This document shows positions 1 through 7,865 of a stretch of DNA of 34,900 nt, piece after piece (the stretch's first letter is position 1; each line of letters opens with the position of its first letter). The DNA comes from Pseudomonadota bacterium (lineage in GTDB: Bacteria > Pseudomonadota > Gammaproteobacteria > Coxiellales > Coxiellaceae): the NCBI GenBank assembly GCA_018241585.1, contig JAFEDN010000006.1:1-34900 (forward strand). The letters run 5' to 3'. A program made the translations under genes and the position numbers. Under the pieces are notes generated by a model. It did no database searches. It saw only the letters and a program-made list of their open reading frames with translations, and had not been told where the DNA came from.

Positions 1-161
1 GTTTTTCAATATTTCATGAGGTTATAGGTAATTTTTGCTTCAGCGGGAACTGTTGTTCATAAAGCAGTTTATATTGCCGCCCGATTACCTAAACAAAATC
101 TGAATCATTGGATTGGTGGTGCTTTAAAGCAAGCGACTAACCAGTTTTATGAATAAAAACG

Positions 162-707
162 TTAACAACGGATAAAATGTTGACGATAGTATTTTAACTC
201 TTCGATAGAATCGATAATATCCTGCAAAGCCTGATGTCTGGCGCTTTTCTTCAACCCGCTGGTTAAAGCCGGTGACCAGCGCTGAACCAGTATTTTGATG
301 GTGCTGACATCCAGATTTCGATAATGGAAATAATTTTCAAGTTTGGGCATGTATTTATAAAGAAAACGGCGATCTTGGCAGATCGAATTACCGCAAATGG
401 GCGATTTCCCAGCGGGAACCCATGCTGATAAAAAATTCAAGGTGGCCATTTCGGCACTCCTTTCATCAAAAGTGCTTTCCCGTACTCTGTTAACTAAACC
501 TGATTGACCGTGATGTTTTTGGTTCCATTGATCCATGCCATTTAATATCTGTTCGGATTGATGAATAGCGATAACCGGTCCTTTTTCTAAAATATTTAAC
601 TGTGAATCGGTCATCACCGTCGCAATTTCCAAGATGCGGTCTTGCTCCACATTTAAACCGGTCATTTCCAAGTCGATCCAAATTAAGTGTTCATCTTTTA
701 CAGTCAT
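162..707 (-). CDS. orn: Oligoribonuclease (DEDDh 3'-5' exonuclease)
   Basis: Degrades two- to five-nucleotide RNA, including pGpG from cyclic-di-GMP breakdown, to mononucleotides in the cytoplasm. The 181-residue product matches the E. coli Orn length. The DEDDh residues are visible: Asp12 and Glu14 in WIDLEMTG, Asp112 in the ICQDRRF segment, His158 and Asp163 in ARHQALQD, and the family-typical SIEELKYYR end. A reading 22 codons longer exists, but the internal ATG at 707 gives the standard N-terminus and overlaps the stop of the upstream 5'-nucleotidase gene as ATGA, which implies translational coupling. Identification is firm; the start is very likely. Confidence 0.96.
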   Translation of the reverse strand: MTVKDEHLIWIDLEMTGLNVEQDRILEIATVMTDSQLNILEKGPVIAIHQSEQILNGMDQWNQKHHGQSGLVNRVRESTFDERSAEMATLNFLSAWVPAGKSPICGNSICQDRRFLYKYMPKLENYFHYRNLDVSTIKILVQRWSPALTSGLKKSARHQALQDIIDSIEELKYYRQHFIRC

Positions 708-1600
708 ATTACTCCATTTAATAAACCGTGAGGAACATGTGCCGTTGCTACCTTGTTTCTGGCCCTTTCGCAATGGCCTTGTTGATCATCAAAGAAAATA
801 TCTGCTCCAAAAGCTTGGAGGAAATCGCTTTTATCTAGCCCTCCGAGGAAGAAAGCTTCATCGATTCGGATTTCCCAAGAACGTAAAGTTCGGATGGGTC
901 TTTCATGAGCCGGGGCCTGCCGGGCAGTGACTAGAGCTGTACGGATGGGGCAATTGTCTTTTGGTAGGTGTTTTTGCAATTTCTGTAACGCTGCTAAAAA
1001 ACCTTTAAAAGGTCCGCCCGACAAAGGATTGAATGCGGATATTTTTTCGCTGGTAGTGAAAGCCTGTAGACCTTGTTCTTGGAAGATTCTCTCTGCTTCA
1101 TCCGAAAACAGCACAGCGTCGCCATCAAAAGCAAAGCGTAATTCCGTTTGATGCAATTCCAGATTGGTTGAGGGCAAAATAGTAGCCGCTGCACAGTGGG
1201 AGGCTAACGCATCTCGAACATCCTGGCTATTAACCGATAAAAACAAATGGGAGCCGAAAGCATTGACATATTGATATGGGCTCTGCCCGCCGGTAAAAGC
1301 CGCTCGGGTAATATTTAATCCATAATGCTCAATACTATTGAATATCCTTAAACCGGTATCAGCACTGTTTCGGGAAAGCAAAATGACTTCTACAAGGTCG
1401 CCATATTTATTTAAATTCAAGAACTTAGTAACAAGAGGAAAAGCCACTCCGGGTTTTAAAATGTTGTTTTCCTGTTCAATTTGATACTTGGCGTATTCTT
1501 CTACCCCCCGGGTTTCAAAAATAAGGTTACTTTCTGTCAGATCAAACAGGGCTCTGGATGAAATAGCCACGATCAGTTTATGGGAGATATCTATGCTCAT
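704..1600 (-). CDS. Cytosolic 5'-nucleotidase family protein (NT5C1-like, PF06189)
   Basis: Probably dephosphorylates nucleoside monophosphates. The 298-residue product shows the pattern of the bacterial relatives of cytosolic 5'-nucleotidase I: an opening [14 protein letters not shown] strand, [18 protein letters not shown] in the first third, a central [15 protein letters not shown] acidic motif and a late [10 protein letters not shown] motif. These Asp-rich motifs are typical of a HAD-like fold. The ATG at 1600 is preferred over one 33 bases upstream because family members start close to the KLIVAISS strand. It overlaps the downstream oligoribonuclease gene by four bases, so NMPs released by Orn could be handed to this enzyme; that functional link is inference. 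It shares a divergent promoter region with the AAA ATPase gene. Confidence 0.85.
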   Translation of the reverse strand: MSIDISHKLIVAISSRALFDLTESNLIFETRGVEEYAKYQIEQENNILKPGVAFPLVTKFLNLNKYGDLVEVILLSRNSADTGLRIFNSIEHYGLNITRAAFTGGQSPYQYVNAFGSHLFLSVNSQDVRDALASHCAAATILPSTNLELHQTELRFAFDGDAVLFSDEAERIFQEQGLQAFTTSEKISAFNPLSGGPFKGFLAALQKLQKHLPKDNCPIRTALVTARQAPAHERPIRTLRSWEIRIDEAFFLGGLDKSDFLQAFGADIFFDDQQGHCERARNKVATAHVPHGLLNGVI

Positions 1601-1674
1601 AGATAAGGAATATCTCACGAAAACCTTATCCAATACAATATCAGGATTCTCAAAGTTAGGTAACTGCTTGCCAC

Positions 1675-1719
1675 TTTATCCGGATAAAATTCTTGACAAG
1701 GATTTTTATCCGGATAAAA
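1675..1719. promoter_or_regulatory. Two copies of a perfect palindrome (probable operators)
   Basis: TTTATCCGGATAAA (1675-1688) is a perfect 14-bp palindrome, and TTTTATCCGGATAAAA (1704-1719) is a perfect 16-bp palindrome with the same core. Their centres are 30 bp apart, close to three helical turns, so a dimeric repressor could bind both on one DNA face. The second copy covers the predicted -10 element of the AAA ATPase gene, and the first lies just upstream of its -35. No regulator gene is adjacent, so the binding protein is unknown. Confidence 0.65.
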
Positions 1720-1720
1720 T
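1693..1720 (+). promoter_or_regulatory. Sigma-70-like promoter of the AAA/DUF4143 gene
   Basis: TTGACA at 1693-1698 is a perfect -35, followed after 16 bp by TAAAAT at 1715-1720, a 5/6 match to the -10. The expected transcription start, about 7 bases downstream, falls at or next to the ATG at 1728, and no Shine-Dalgarno is seen. The transcript may therefore be leaderless. Confidence 0.6.
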
Positions 1721-1727
1721 AGTTTAT

Positions 1728-2864
1728 ATGAAAATAAATAAAAGGCTTTTACAACTAGATTTGCCGCCGAAGCAGTCGGCATTTTTGTGGGGGCCTCGTA
1801 AAGTTGGAAAAAGTTATTGGATTGGTAAACATCTGCATGATGCTATTTTAATTGATTTGCTTAAGACTGATATTTTTGCCGAATACGTTGCTAGACCGGC
1901 TCTTTTGCGGGAAAGATATGCTCACAGTTCAAAGCGAATTATCATAGATGAAATTCAAATGGTTCCCGATTTACTAAATGAAGTTCACTGGTTAATTGAG
2001 AACCATCAAACCGCCTTTTTACTCACCGGGTCTAGTGCAAGAAAGCTGCGGCAAAAACATGCCAATTTATTGGGAGGGCGAGCTTGGCGGTACACCATGA
2101 CACCTTTGTGTTATCCGGAAATCAATAATTTTGATTTATCTAGAGCGTTAATAGCAGGTCTTTTACCTCCGCATTTATTAAGTGTCAATCCTATCCAGGA
2201 TTTACGCGCTTATGTTGCCGATTATTTAAAAGAAGAAATTGTTGCAGGGGCCGTGGTGCAAAACATTCCGGCATTTTCAGAATTTTTAAGAATTGCTGCT
2301 CTGACCTCTGGAGAACTGTTAAATTATGCCAATGTCGCGCGTGAGACCGGTGTCAACGCTAAAGTGGTACGGCAGTATTTCCAAATTTTAGAAGATACCT
2401 TATTAGGGTTCCGCCTGCAGCCTTGGCGACGAGCCGTTAATCGTCGTTTAATTGAAACCGAAAAATTTTATTTATTCGATATTGGCCTGGTTAATTATCT
2501 TTGTCAGCGCCAACCTTCACCTTTAACTCCGGAATTTGGTAAATCTTTCGAACATTTTCTGCTGATGGAATTAAAAGCTTATCAAGCCTACCGCAATCCG
2601 GAACTACGGCTACACTATTGGCGAACAAGCACAGGCCAAGAAGTGGATTTTATTTTAGGAGACATGGAAGTGGCCATTGAAATCAAATCATCTAAAAGAA
2701 TCTACGAAAGTGACGCCAAAGGACTTAAAGCGCTTAATCAAAGCTACCAGGTTAAACGATTAATCTTAATTTCCTTCGAAACCGAACCGAAAAGGCTTGG
2801 TAGGGTAGAATCCTATCCTTGGGAATATTTTTTGAAATTATTATGGAATGGGGAAATTATTTAG
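1728..2864 (+). CDS. AAA ATPase with C-terminal DUF4143 nuclease-like domain (COG1373)
   Basis: A 378-residue P-loop ATPase. Walker A is GPRKVGKS at residues 22-29 and Walker B is RIIIDEIQ around residue 74; LLTGSSARKL matches the sensor region. The C-terminal third is DUF4143-like and carries a PD-(D/E)XK-style pattern, GQEVDFIL then AIEIKSS, near residues 305-320. The family is widespread, often mobile, and of undefined biological role. The frame stays open upstream to 1488, but that part overlaps the divergent nucleotidase gene, and homologues begin just before the Walker A with an MKINRLL-like sequence, so the ATG at 1728 was chosen. The promoter placement suggests leaderless translation and control by the palindromes upstream. 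Confidence 0.88.
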   Translation: MKINKRLLQLDLPPKQSAFLWGPRKVGKSYWIGKHLHDAILIDLLKTDIFAEYVARPALLRERYAHSSKRIIIDEIQMVPDLLNEVHWLIENHQTAFLLTGSSARKLRQKHANLLGGRAWRYTMTPLCYPEINNFDLSRALIAGLLPPHLLSVNPIQDLRAYVADYLKEEIVAGAVVQNIPAFSEFLRIAALTSGELLNYANVARETGVNAKVVRQYFQILEDTLLGFRLQPWRRAVNRRLIETEKFYLFDIGLVNYLCQRQPSPLTPEFGKSFEHFLLMELKAYQAYRNPELRLHYWRTSTGQEVDFILGDMEVAIEIKSSKRIYESDAKGLKALNQSYQVKRLILISFETEPKRLGRVESYPWEYFLKLLWNGEII

Positions 2865-2894
2865 TCTGACCTGAAATATTCAATTTACCTTATA

Positions 2895-3077
2895 AAAAAA
2901 CATGCCTTATATCAATTGGCCAATCGCCTAAGCTGGGATTATCTGGTGAAGGAATTAGGGGGATTTTACTCAGAAGGCCTTGGCCGACCGGAGATTCCGA
3001 TACGAATCATTGCTGGATTCCATTATTTAAAATACTTGGAGAATGAAAACGATGAACTAGAAGCAAATTTCATTTAA
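2895..3077 (+). pseudogene. Transposase remnant, IS5-like N-terminal domain
   Basis: The frame reads a peptide containing LYQLANRLSWDYLVKELGGF, then GRPEIPIRIIAGFHYLKYLE, the N-terminal pattern of IS5-superfamily transposases (LA-x-x-I-x-W, Y, GRP-x-x-P-x-R, G-L-x-Y-L-K). It has no start codon and ends at a TAA at 3075-3077 just where the LSDE motif would follow, so the DDE catalytic core is absent. It lies 18 bases from the 3' end of the methyltransferase gene and marks an old insertion or recombination point. Confidence 0.7.
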
Positions 3078-3095
3078 TGAAGAATTAACAAAAGT

Positions 3096-4208
3096 TTATT
3101 TAAACCTAGGAACAGTAGCCTCGTTAAAGACAGAATTTTCTTGCTCAGATTTTTTTGTCAACTTTAGAATATATAAAGCCTGATCATAATTTATGGATGA
3201 TACATCTTTATAGGGTTTAAACAGTTGATCATAAAAAATGATACCTGTCGGTAAACTGGCAGAATTTAAAGGTATGGTGGATGATACATAAAGATGCTCT
3301 AAAAATTCTCCATAAAGCGGATGACAGGATAAGCGAATAAGATGCTGCAATCCTAAACCTCTAAATTGCACACTCGGCGGAATGTCTCCCGCACCATATA
3401 ACACCATAAAGTCAACCTGCCTTTCATTTAATTCTCGAAAAGTTTGAGATAAACTTTCTCTTAAATCAATTTCGGTTTTTATATTGTAATAAATATTATG
3501 GGCCTGCTGAGGATAAGGGGGATCAAAAATAATGAGATCCCCTTTTTTAGCACTTCCTATCGATTTATGATAGTCACCACTACTAAAAAAAACCTTGTTG
3601 ACCTGGAATAAGTGAGACAAATGGGTTATTCGGTCATTAAAATTCTTTATTTTTAATAGTTTTGACTCATGATCAATTTCCACATTTGGCCTGGTTGCTA
3701 ATTCCAGATTTTTATCAAATAGAGGGATATTTTTTTCTGAAAAATTAATCAGAAAGGCAAAAATAGCAGCGAAATAAGGCTTGCTCAATACATTATTTTG
3801 ATACCTAAGCGTTTTCAACAATTTTTCATAAACATTCCTTCTTTGATGAGTGGGAAATCGATAATAATCCTCTATTAATTCACTATAAATCTCCACTATC
3901 GATTGAGGATTGATTCTCACCCATTCCCAAAAGCTTTTTAACATGGGCAAAGAATCATTTAAATGAAAATTATTAGCTTTTTTCTGCTCTATAGCCGCAA
4001 AGCTGATAGATCCTGATCCAGAGAAGGGATCATAGAAAGAATTAATAGGCATTTCGACTTTGGATAATTGAAATAGATCTTCCACTATGCTTTCTCTTTG
4101 ACCAAAATAATGCAGAGGAGTAATGGTGCGAGCAGCGGAAAAAAATCTTCTTCTGCTCAAAATTTTTGAAATATTTTTATAGAAAAAATCGGATCTATAA
4201 ACTCTCAT
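3096..4208 (-). CDS. D12-class (Dam-like) adenine-N6 methyltransferase homologue
   Basis: A 370-residue protein with the two hallmarks of amino-methyltransferases: an SAM-binding motif I, YDPFSGSGS (residues 59-67), and catalytic motif IV DPPY (229-232) in DLIIFDPPYPQQ. The N-terminal ITPLHYFGQRESIVEDLF resembles the motif X region of D12 enzymes. The expected activity is methylation of an exocyclic amino group, normally adenine N6 in DNA. No restriction enzyme gene is nearby, so it is solitary. The NRPS-like gene lies 24 bases upstream on the same strand, implying one transcript. That leaves open a role on a small-molecule amine or amide instead of DNA, which is inference. The last 60 residues have no recognised domain. 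Confidence 0.75.
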   Translation of the reverse strand: MRVYRSDFFYKNISKILSRRRFFSAARTITPLHYFGQRESIVEDLFQLSKVEMPINSFYDPFSGSGSISFAAIEQKKANNFHLNDSLPMLKSFWEWVRINPQSIVEIYSELIEDYYRFPTHQRRNVYEKLLKTLRYQNNVLSKPYFAAIFAFLINFSEKNIPLFDKNLELATRPNVEIDHESKLLKIKNFNDRITHLSHLFQVNKVFFSSGDYHKSIGSAKKGDLIIFDPPYPQQAHNIYYNIKTEIDLRESLSQTFRELNERQVDFMVLYGAGDIPPSVQFRGLGLQHLIRLSCHPLYGEFLEHLYVSSTIPLNSASLPTGIIFYDQLFKPYKDVSSINYDQALYILKLTKKSEQENSVFNEATVPRFK

Positions 4209-4232
4209 AACAGCCTTTGATGAATTAAATTT

Positions 4233-7103
4233 TTATAATTTCGATTGAAAACTACGCCGGGGAAATACTTCAAAGCTTTTACAAAATTTTATTTTATTAT
4301 TTTTTCCAAATAATCCAGAGGAAGAAAATAAGGAAATCGGATTAGAAAATTTACTTTCATTTGAAAAATGCAGGTGTTTCTCTAACTGAGTCAATCTGTC
4401 GTTAATTTGCCTTAACATGACTAATTCTGCCTGATTTTTTGGGGACAACCCTATGGAACGTAAACTTAAATTCAATTTTTCAGCCAATGGTTGGGGATTT
4501 TTCATAATAGAGAAATGATCCCCTTCCAAGGGATGCGTTAAAATACATCTTTCAGCATGAACATCCCAACCCAGACTCTCTAAATGCTCACTGAGAAATG
4601 GTTTTAATTTTTCCATCGTCTTTTTTGCTCTAAAAATAGTAAGGGGAGTTTGTTTCAATACAGGCGAATGGTAGTTTAAGCTGGCTAGCAAAAATATTTT
4701 AACATGATTCAAAATATTTTTAGGAATTTCTTCAAGAGGGGGTAAATTTTCAAATAGCCGATGAACCTGCTTTTCTTTGGACAATTGACCTAAAGTTTGG
4801 ACATCTAACTGAATCTTGAAACCATAATTATTACTAAAATAACTCATCAACTCAAGGAGCTGATGAGCAAAAACCATATCACTTACACTATTCTGTATGG
4901 CAGGGGAAGGTTCATCAATAATCCCGACGAAATCGGCTGGTTTTGCTCTTTTTTCCAAAAGATGTGCCAATTCACTAATCACGAGAGCTCCCGATGACCA
5001 GGCAATAAGATGAATATTCCCCTGAATTTTGAGAATTAACGGTAAATAAAATTCTGCCATCTCCGAGATAGTTGTTCCCAGCGGAAATGAAGGATCTGTT
5101 AATAGAGGAGAATTAAAGGCATAGATTCTGTGAGGTATATGCAATGCTTTCAGTGCCTGAAATAATTTTTCGTAAGTCCACGTAGCTTCTCCAGATATGG
5201 GCGGGAAAAAGCACAAGGCGGGTGAAGAAGGATCACCTGATTTTATCACTTCGACACAACTGTCTGCTTTTTTAAGTAACATCTCTTTAGAAATAATATG
5301 GCCAAGTTTTTCGATGGTCAGTTCTTCTAAAGAACCTATCTGACTCACAGAGAGTGAGAGGTTCACTTTAAATTCTGCTTTTATTTCCCCTTTCAGGGCC
5401 ATCGTTTTAATCGAATCGCCACCAAAGTACACAAAAGGATCTCTTATACCAATATCCATTTTAAAGTCGGGTGAAACACCTAAAACTTTATACCAGATAT
5501 CAATCAATTTTTTTTGTATTGGGTTTTGGGGTGGCAGAAAAGGCATTTCCGAATCACGACTAAAGCTAATTCTTTTTGTTACCAACACATCACGATTGAT
5601 TTTTCCGGTGATAGTTAAAGGAACCTCTCTCCTGGATAATCGCTCAAAGTAGGTCGGTATGGAAGCAGAGATTAAGCCTGATTTAATGCAATGCCTTCTC
5701 AATTCATCTGCCGTAAAAAGTTCCTCACTGATTACATAAGCCACCAGCATGGGATCTTTACCTAAATCGTAGCGAACGACGACGTAAGCATCACTGATTT
5801 TTTTTTGTTGATAACTTCTTAAAATGTTCTCTGTCCCTAAAATATCAACCAGTTGCCCCCGTATTTTAAGATGAGATAAATGATTGACACGGCCAAGACA
5901 ATATAGTTTGCCTTTGCGTTGTAAAAACATATCTCCTGTCTCATATCGACGAATATGCCGACCGTCACGGGTTTTTTCTTCTGTGATTTTATCGGTTTTT
6001 AAGTTTAAATAACCTTTAGTTACATAAGGTGATTTAATGACCAGGCAACCTGACTGCCCTTCGTGGACTGCCCGTCCTGCCTCATCAATAATTTCGACTT
6101 CTATCCCGGTGTCGGGGGAAGGAATACCAATAGGCGCTAATCCCTGATCTAAATCTTCCGGATTACACAGGATCATCGATAATCCAAAAGTGGCTTCTGT
6201 GGGGCCATAGCAATTATAAATTTTAATACCCTGTTTCGCATAACGGTTTAAAATATCCGGCGTACACGCATCACCGGTTGAACAAATGACTTTTAATCCA
6301 CTTCGGGCAAAATCATGAATTTGTTCATCACTGAAGGATCTTAAAACAGCCGGCGTTAACGTCATATCAGAGATTCTGCAATCAATGATATACTGAGCCA
6401 GTTTATCGATGTCTTTTCTGGTCGATTCCTCGGTAATATAGACGGCTGCTTTAAAAGCCAGGGCGTAAAGGTAGTCCCAGATATGAGCATCAAAATCAAT
6501 GCTGGTATTGGCTAACACCCGTGTCACGGGATGATGCAGGTGAAGACGTAATTCCTGAATCCAATGCCAATAACCCAGAGGCTCGATAGGTATTATTTTA
6601 GGCTCTCCAGTAGTTCCTGAAGAGAGTGCCACGTTCGAGATAGGTTCTTTTATTTCTTCTAGATAGGGTTTATCTGTAGACTGGAGTTCTATTGCACTTT
6701 TCTCAATATCTAAAAGAATCGAGGATAAAGCGGGAGACTTTGAATCCTGAAAAAATTCCCGCAATAAATCCCCTTTCAAAAGATCTGAAGTGGTGACGAC
6801 ATGCCGTGATTTACATTCTTTTTGAACCTGGGTTAATCGAACCGGAGGCTGCTCTATCGAAACCGGCACATACACCGCACCGACCTTGGACAAGGCAAAT
6901 AGTACAGCCAGTTGGTTAGTTGATCTTTTTAGATGAACGATAACGAAATCTTGTGTCCTAATCCCCCTGGCACGGAAATAGTGAGCTAATCGGTTTGAAA
7001 ACTCATCTAATTCCCGATAAGTCAGCGGCCCTTGAGTATGATACTGAACGGCAATCTGATCGGGGACTTCGTCCACAATATTTTCGAATATTTCATGCAG
7101 CAT
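4233..7103 (-). CDS. Single-module NRPS-like enzyme: adenylation-PCP-thioesterase
   Basis: A 956-residue protein. The adenylation domain (about 1-510) has LSSGTTGEPK at 160-169, the A4 region SIDFDAHIW with Asp205 and Trp209 at the GrsA 235/239 positions, YGPTEATFG at 299-307, an unusual A8 (GRVNHLSHLKIRG, Asn for the usual Asp) and Lys501 in TGKINRD. The carrier domain (about 525-605) has FGGDS with Ser564 as the phosphopantetheine site. The C-terminal thioesterase (about 625-880) has AWSSG with Ser703, a candidate acid Asp730 and His863 in GDHFSIM. A tail of about 70 residues follows. There is no condensation domain, so it cannot make a normal peptide bond in cis. Hand alignment gives a tentative pocket D-A-W-T-C-T-C-F-G-K; the first Asp favours an alpha-amino acid, but the substrate is not established. 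The ATG has AGAGGT upstream. A separate phosphopantetheinyl transferase is required. Confidence 0.9.
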   Translation of the reverse strand: MLHEIFENIVDEVPDQIAVQYHTQGPLTYRELDEFSNRLAHYFRARGIRTQDFVIVHLKRSTNQLAVLFALSKVGAVYVPVSIEQPPVRLTQVQKECKSRHVVTTSDLLKGDLLREFFQDSKSPALSSILLDIEKSAIELQSTDKPYLEEIKEPISNVALSSGTTGEPKIIPIEPLGYWHWIQELRLHLHHPVTRVLANTSIDFDAHIWDYLYALAFKAAVYITEESTRKDIDKLAQYIIDCRISDMTLTPAVLRSFSDEQIHDFARSGLKVICSTGDACTPDILNRYAKQGIKIYNCYGPTEATFGLSMILCNPEDLDQGLAPIGIPSPDTGIEVEIIDEAGRAVHEGQSGCLVIKSPYVTKGYLNLKTDKITEEKTRDGRHIRRYETGDMFLQRKGKLYCLGRVNHLSHLKIRGQLVDILGTENILRSYQQKKISDAYVVVRYDLGKDPMLVAYVISEELFTADELRRHCIKSGLISASIPTYFERLSRREVPLTITGKINRDVLVTKRISFSRDSEMPFLPPQNPIQKKLIDIWYKVLGVSPDFKMDIGIRDPFVYFGGDSIKTMALKGEIKAEFKVNLSLSVSQIGSLEELTIEKLGHIISKEMLLKKADSCVEVIKSGDPSSPALCFFPPISGEATWTYEKLFQALKALHIPHRIYAFNSPLLTDPSFPLGTTISEMAEFYLPLILKIQGNIHLIAWSSGALVISELAHLLEKRAKPADFVGIIDEPSPAIQNSVSDMVFAHQLLELMSYFSNNYGFKIQLDVQTLGQLSKEKQVHRLFENLPPLEEIPKNILNHVKIFLLASLNYHSPVLKQTPLTIFRAKKTMEKLKPFLSEHLESLGWDVHAERCILTHPLEGDHFSIMKNPQPLAEKLNLSLRSIGLSPKNQAELVMLRQINDRLTQLEKHLHFSNESKFSNPISLFSSSGLFGKNNKIKFCKSFEVFPRRSFQSKL

Positions 7104-7165
7104 CAGGATACCTCTTCAATTACTATCATCCATGAAACATTTTAAATAAAATTGGGACAATTCCC

Positions 7166-7171
7166 ATTATA
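7166..7171 (-). promoter_or_regulatory. Candidate -10 element of the NRPS/methyltransferase operon
   Basis: On the minus strand this is a perfect TATAAT, about 60 bases upstream of the NRPS start codon. No good -35 sits 16-18 bp upstream, so an activator may be needed or the match may be chance. Confidence 0.35.
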
Positions 7172-7346
7172 CACCCGGGTCAAAATGATAAAAACATTTT
7201 TTCTTACAAAAAAGAGAGACTCTGAGAATATTCCACTTAAAAAAGTGTGAAAAATAGGCAACTTGTGAATATTGTATAATTTTAGCTCTTTATCTCTAGC
7301 GAAATGTGATTTATCTCAAGGCTAGCAACATTATGCTAAAATATTT

Positions 7347-7655
7347 TTGGAATCAAGGTGTCGATGTGTATGGCCAGAATTTATTCGTGGTGAGGTAAGT
7401 TATGGTACAGAAAGGATCATGAGCGAATCAGAATGTCGAGATGTAAAATATTTATTTAAATTAAAATGCAGCACGAAGATAAAAGCGTTAATTAGGCATA
7501 ATATGGAGAAAAATTCTGGTTGGAAAAAAGCAGGATGTGGTTATGAAGGTGTTGAGGACACTGTTCGATTATATGGTTGGAGCTGCTCACGTCAGGTAAT
7601 TATTTTACGCCGGAGGATAGCGAATAAGGACGACTATTTAGGGTTGATCTGCTAG
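7347..7655 (+). pseudogene. DDE transposase fragment (IS4/IS1380-like superfamily)
   Basis: The 102 codons read like an internal transposase segment: an RGEVSYGTERIM motif (around the second catalytic Asp region, with Glu in place of the usual Asp), YLFKLKCSTKIKALIRH, SGWKKAGCGYEGVEDTVRL and GWSCSRQVIILRRRI. The pattern is that of IS4/IS1380-type transposases. Both the N-terminus and the last catalytic region are missing, and the only start is a TTG. It is an inactive remnant upstream of the NRPS gene; the exact IS family is uncertain. Confidence 0.65.
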
Positions 7656-7804
7656 TAAAGCCTGAAATTGCTCAGTGGCTTTAATTTGCCAGCGGCAACT
7701 TGTGCCCGATCACCCCAAAACTCTGGTCTAGTATAGTTTTTAAAATTTCTGTCAATTAAAGTTTTATCTAGGTCAAAGTGCAAAAAAATAATAGGTTTAC
7801 TCAT
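7652..7804 (-). pseudogene. Truncated HAD-like N-terminus (50 aa)
   Basis: The ATG at 7804 opens a 50-residue frame starting MSKPIIFLHFDLDKTLIDRN. A hydrophobic strand followed by DLDKT fits the DxDx(T/V) motif I of the HAD phosphatase superfamily. The frame closes at a TAG that overlaps the end of the transposase fragment on the other strand, so the body of the enzyme has probably been lost to the insertion. A genuine 50-residue peptide cannot be excluded. Confidence 0.4.
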
Positions 7805-7865
7805 ACTTATTTCTATAATTATATTATTTCGTTTTGTTTAACGGTGATATTCGGTTAATGGTATT

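Noticed and set aside
28..156. Open stretch on the plus strand ending in TAA at 154-156, reading ...SAGTVVHKAVYIAARLPKQN...
   Set aside because: No recognisable family, no clear start and an in-frame TAG at 25-27 just upstream. It could be the tail of a frameshifted gene left of the window, but this cannot be supported.
634..1151. Open frames on the plus strand opposite orn and the 5'-nucleotidase
   Set aside because: They are antisense shadows of confidently identified genes, with no family resemblance.
1488..1727. 80-codon N-terminal extension of the AAA/DUF4143 ATPase
   Set aside because: It runs antisense into the 5'-nucleotidase gene and through the promoter palindromes. Family members start just before the Walker A motif.
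7234..7247. Hairpin CACTT-AAAA-AAGTG as a terminator
   Set aside because: A five-base AT-rich stem without a T-tract on either strand; too weak.
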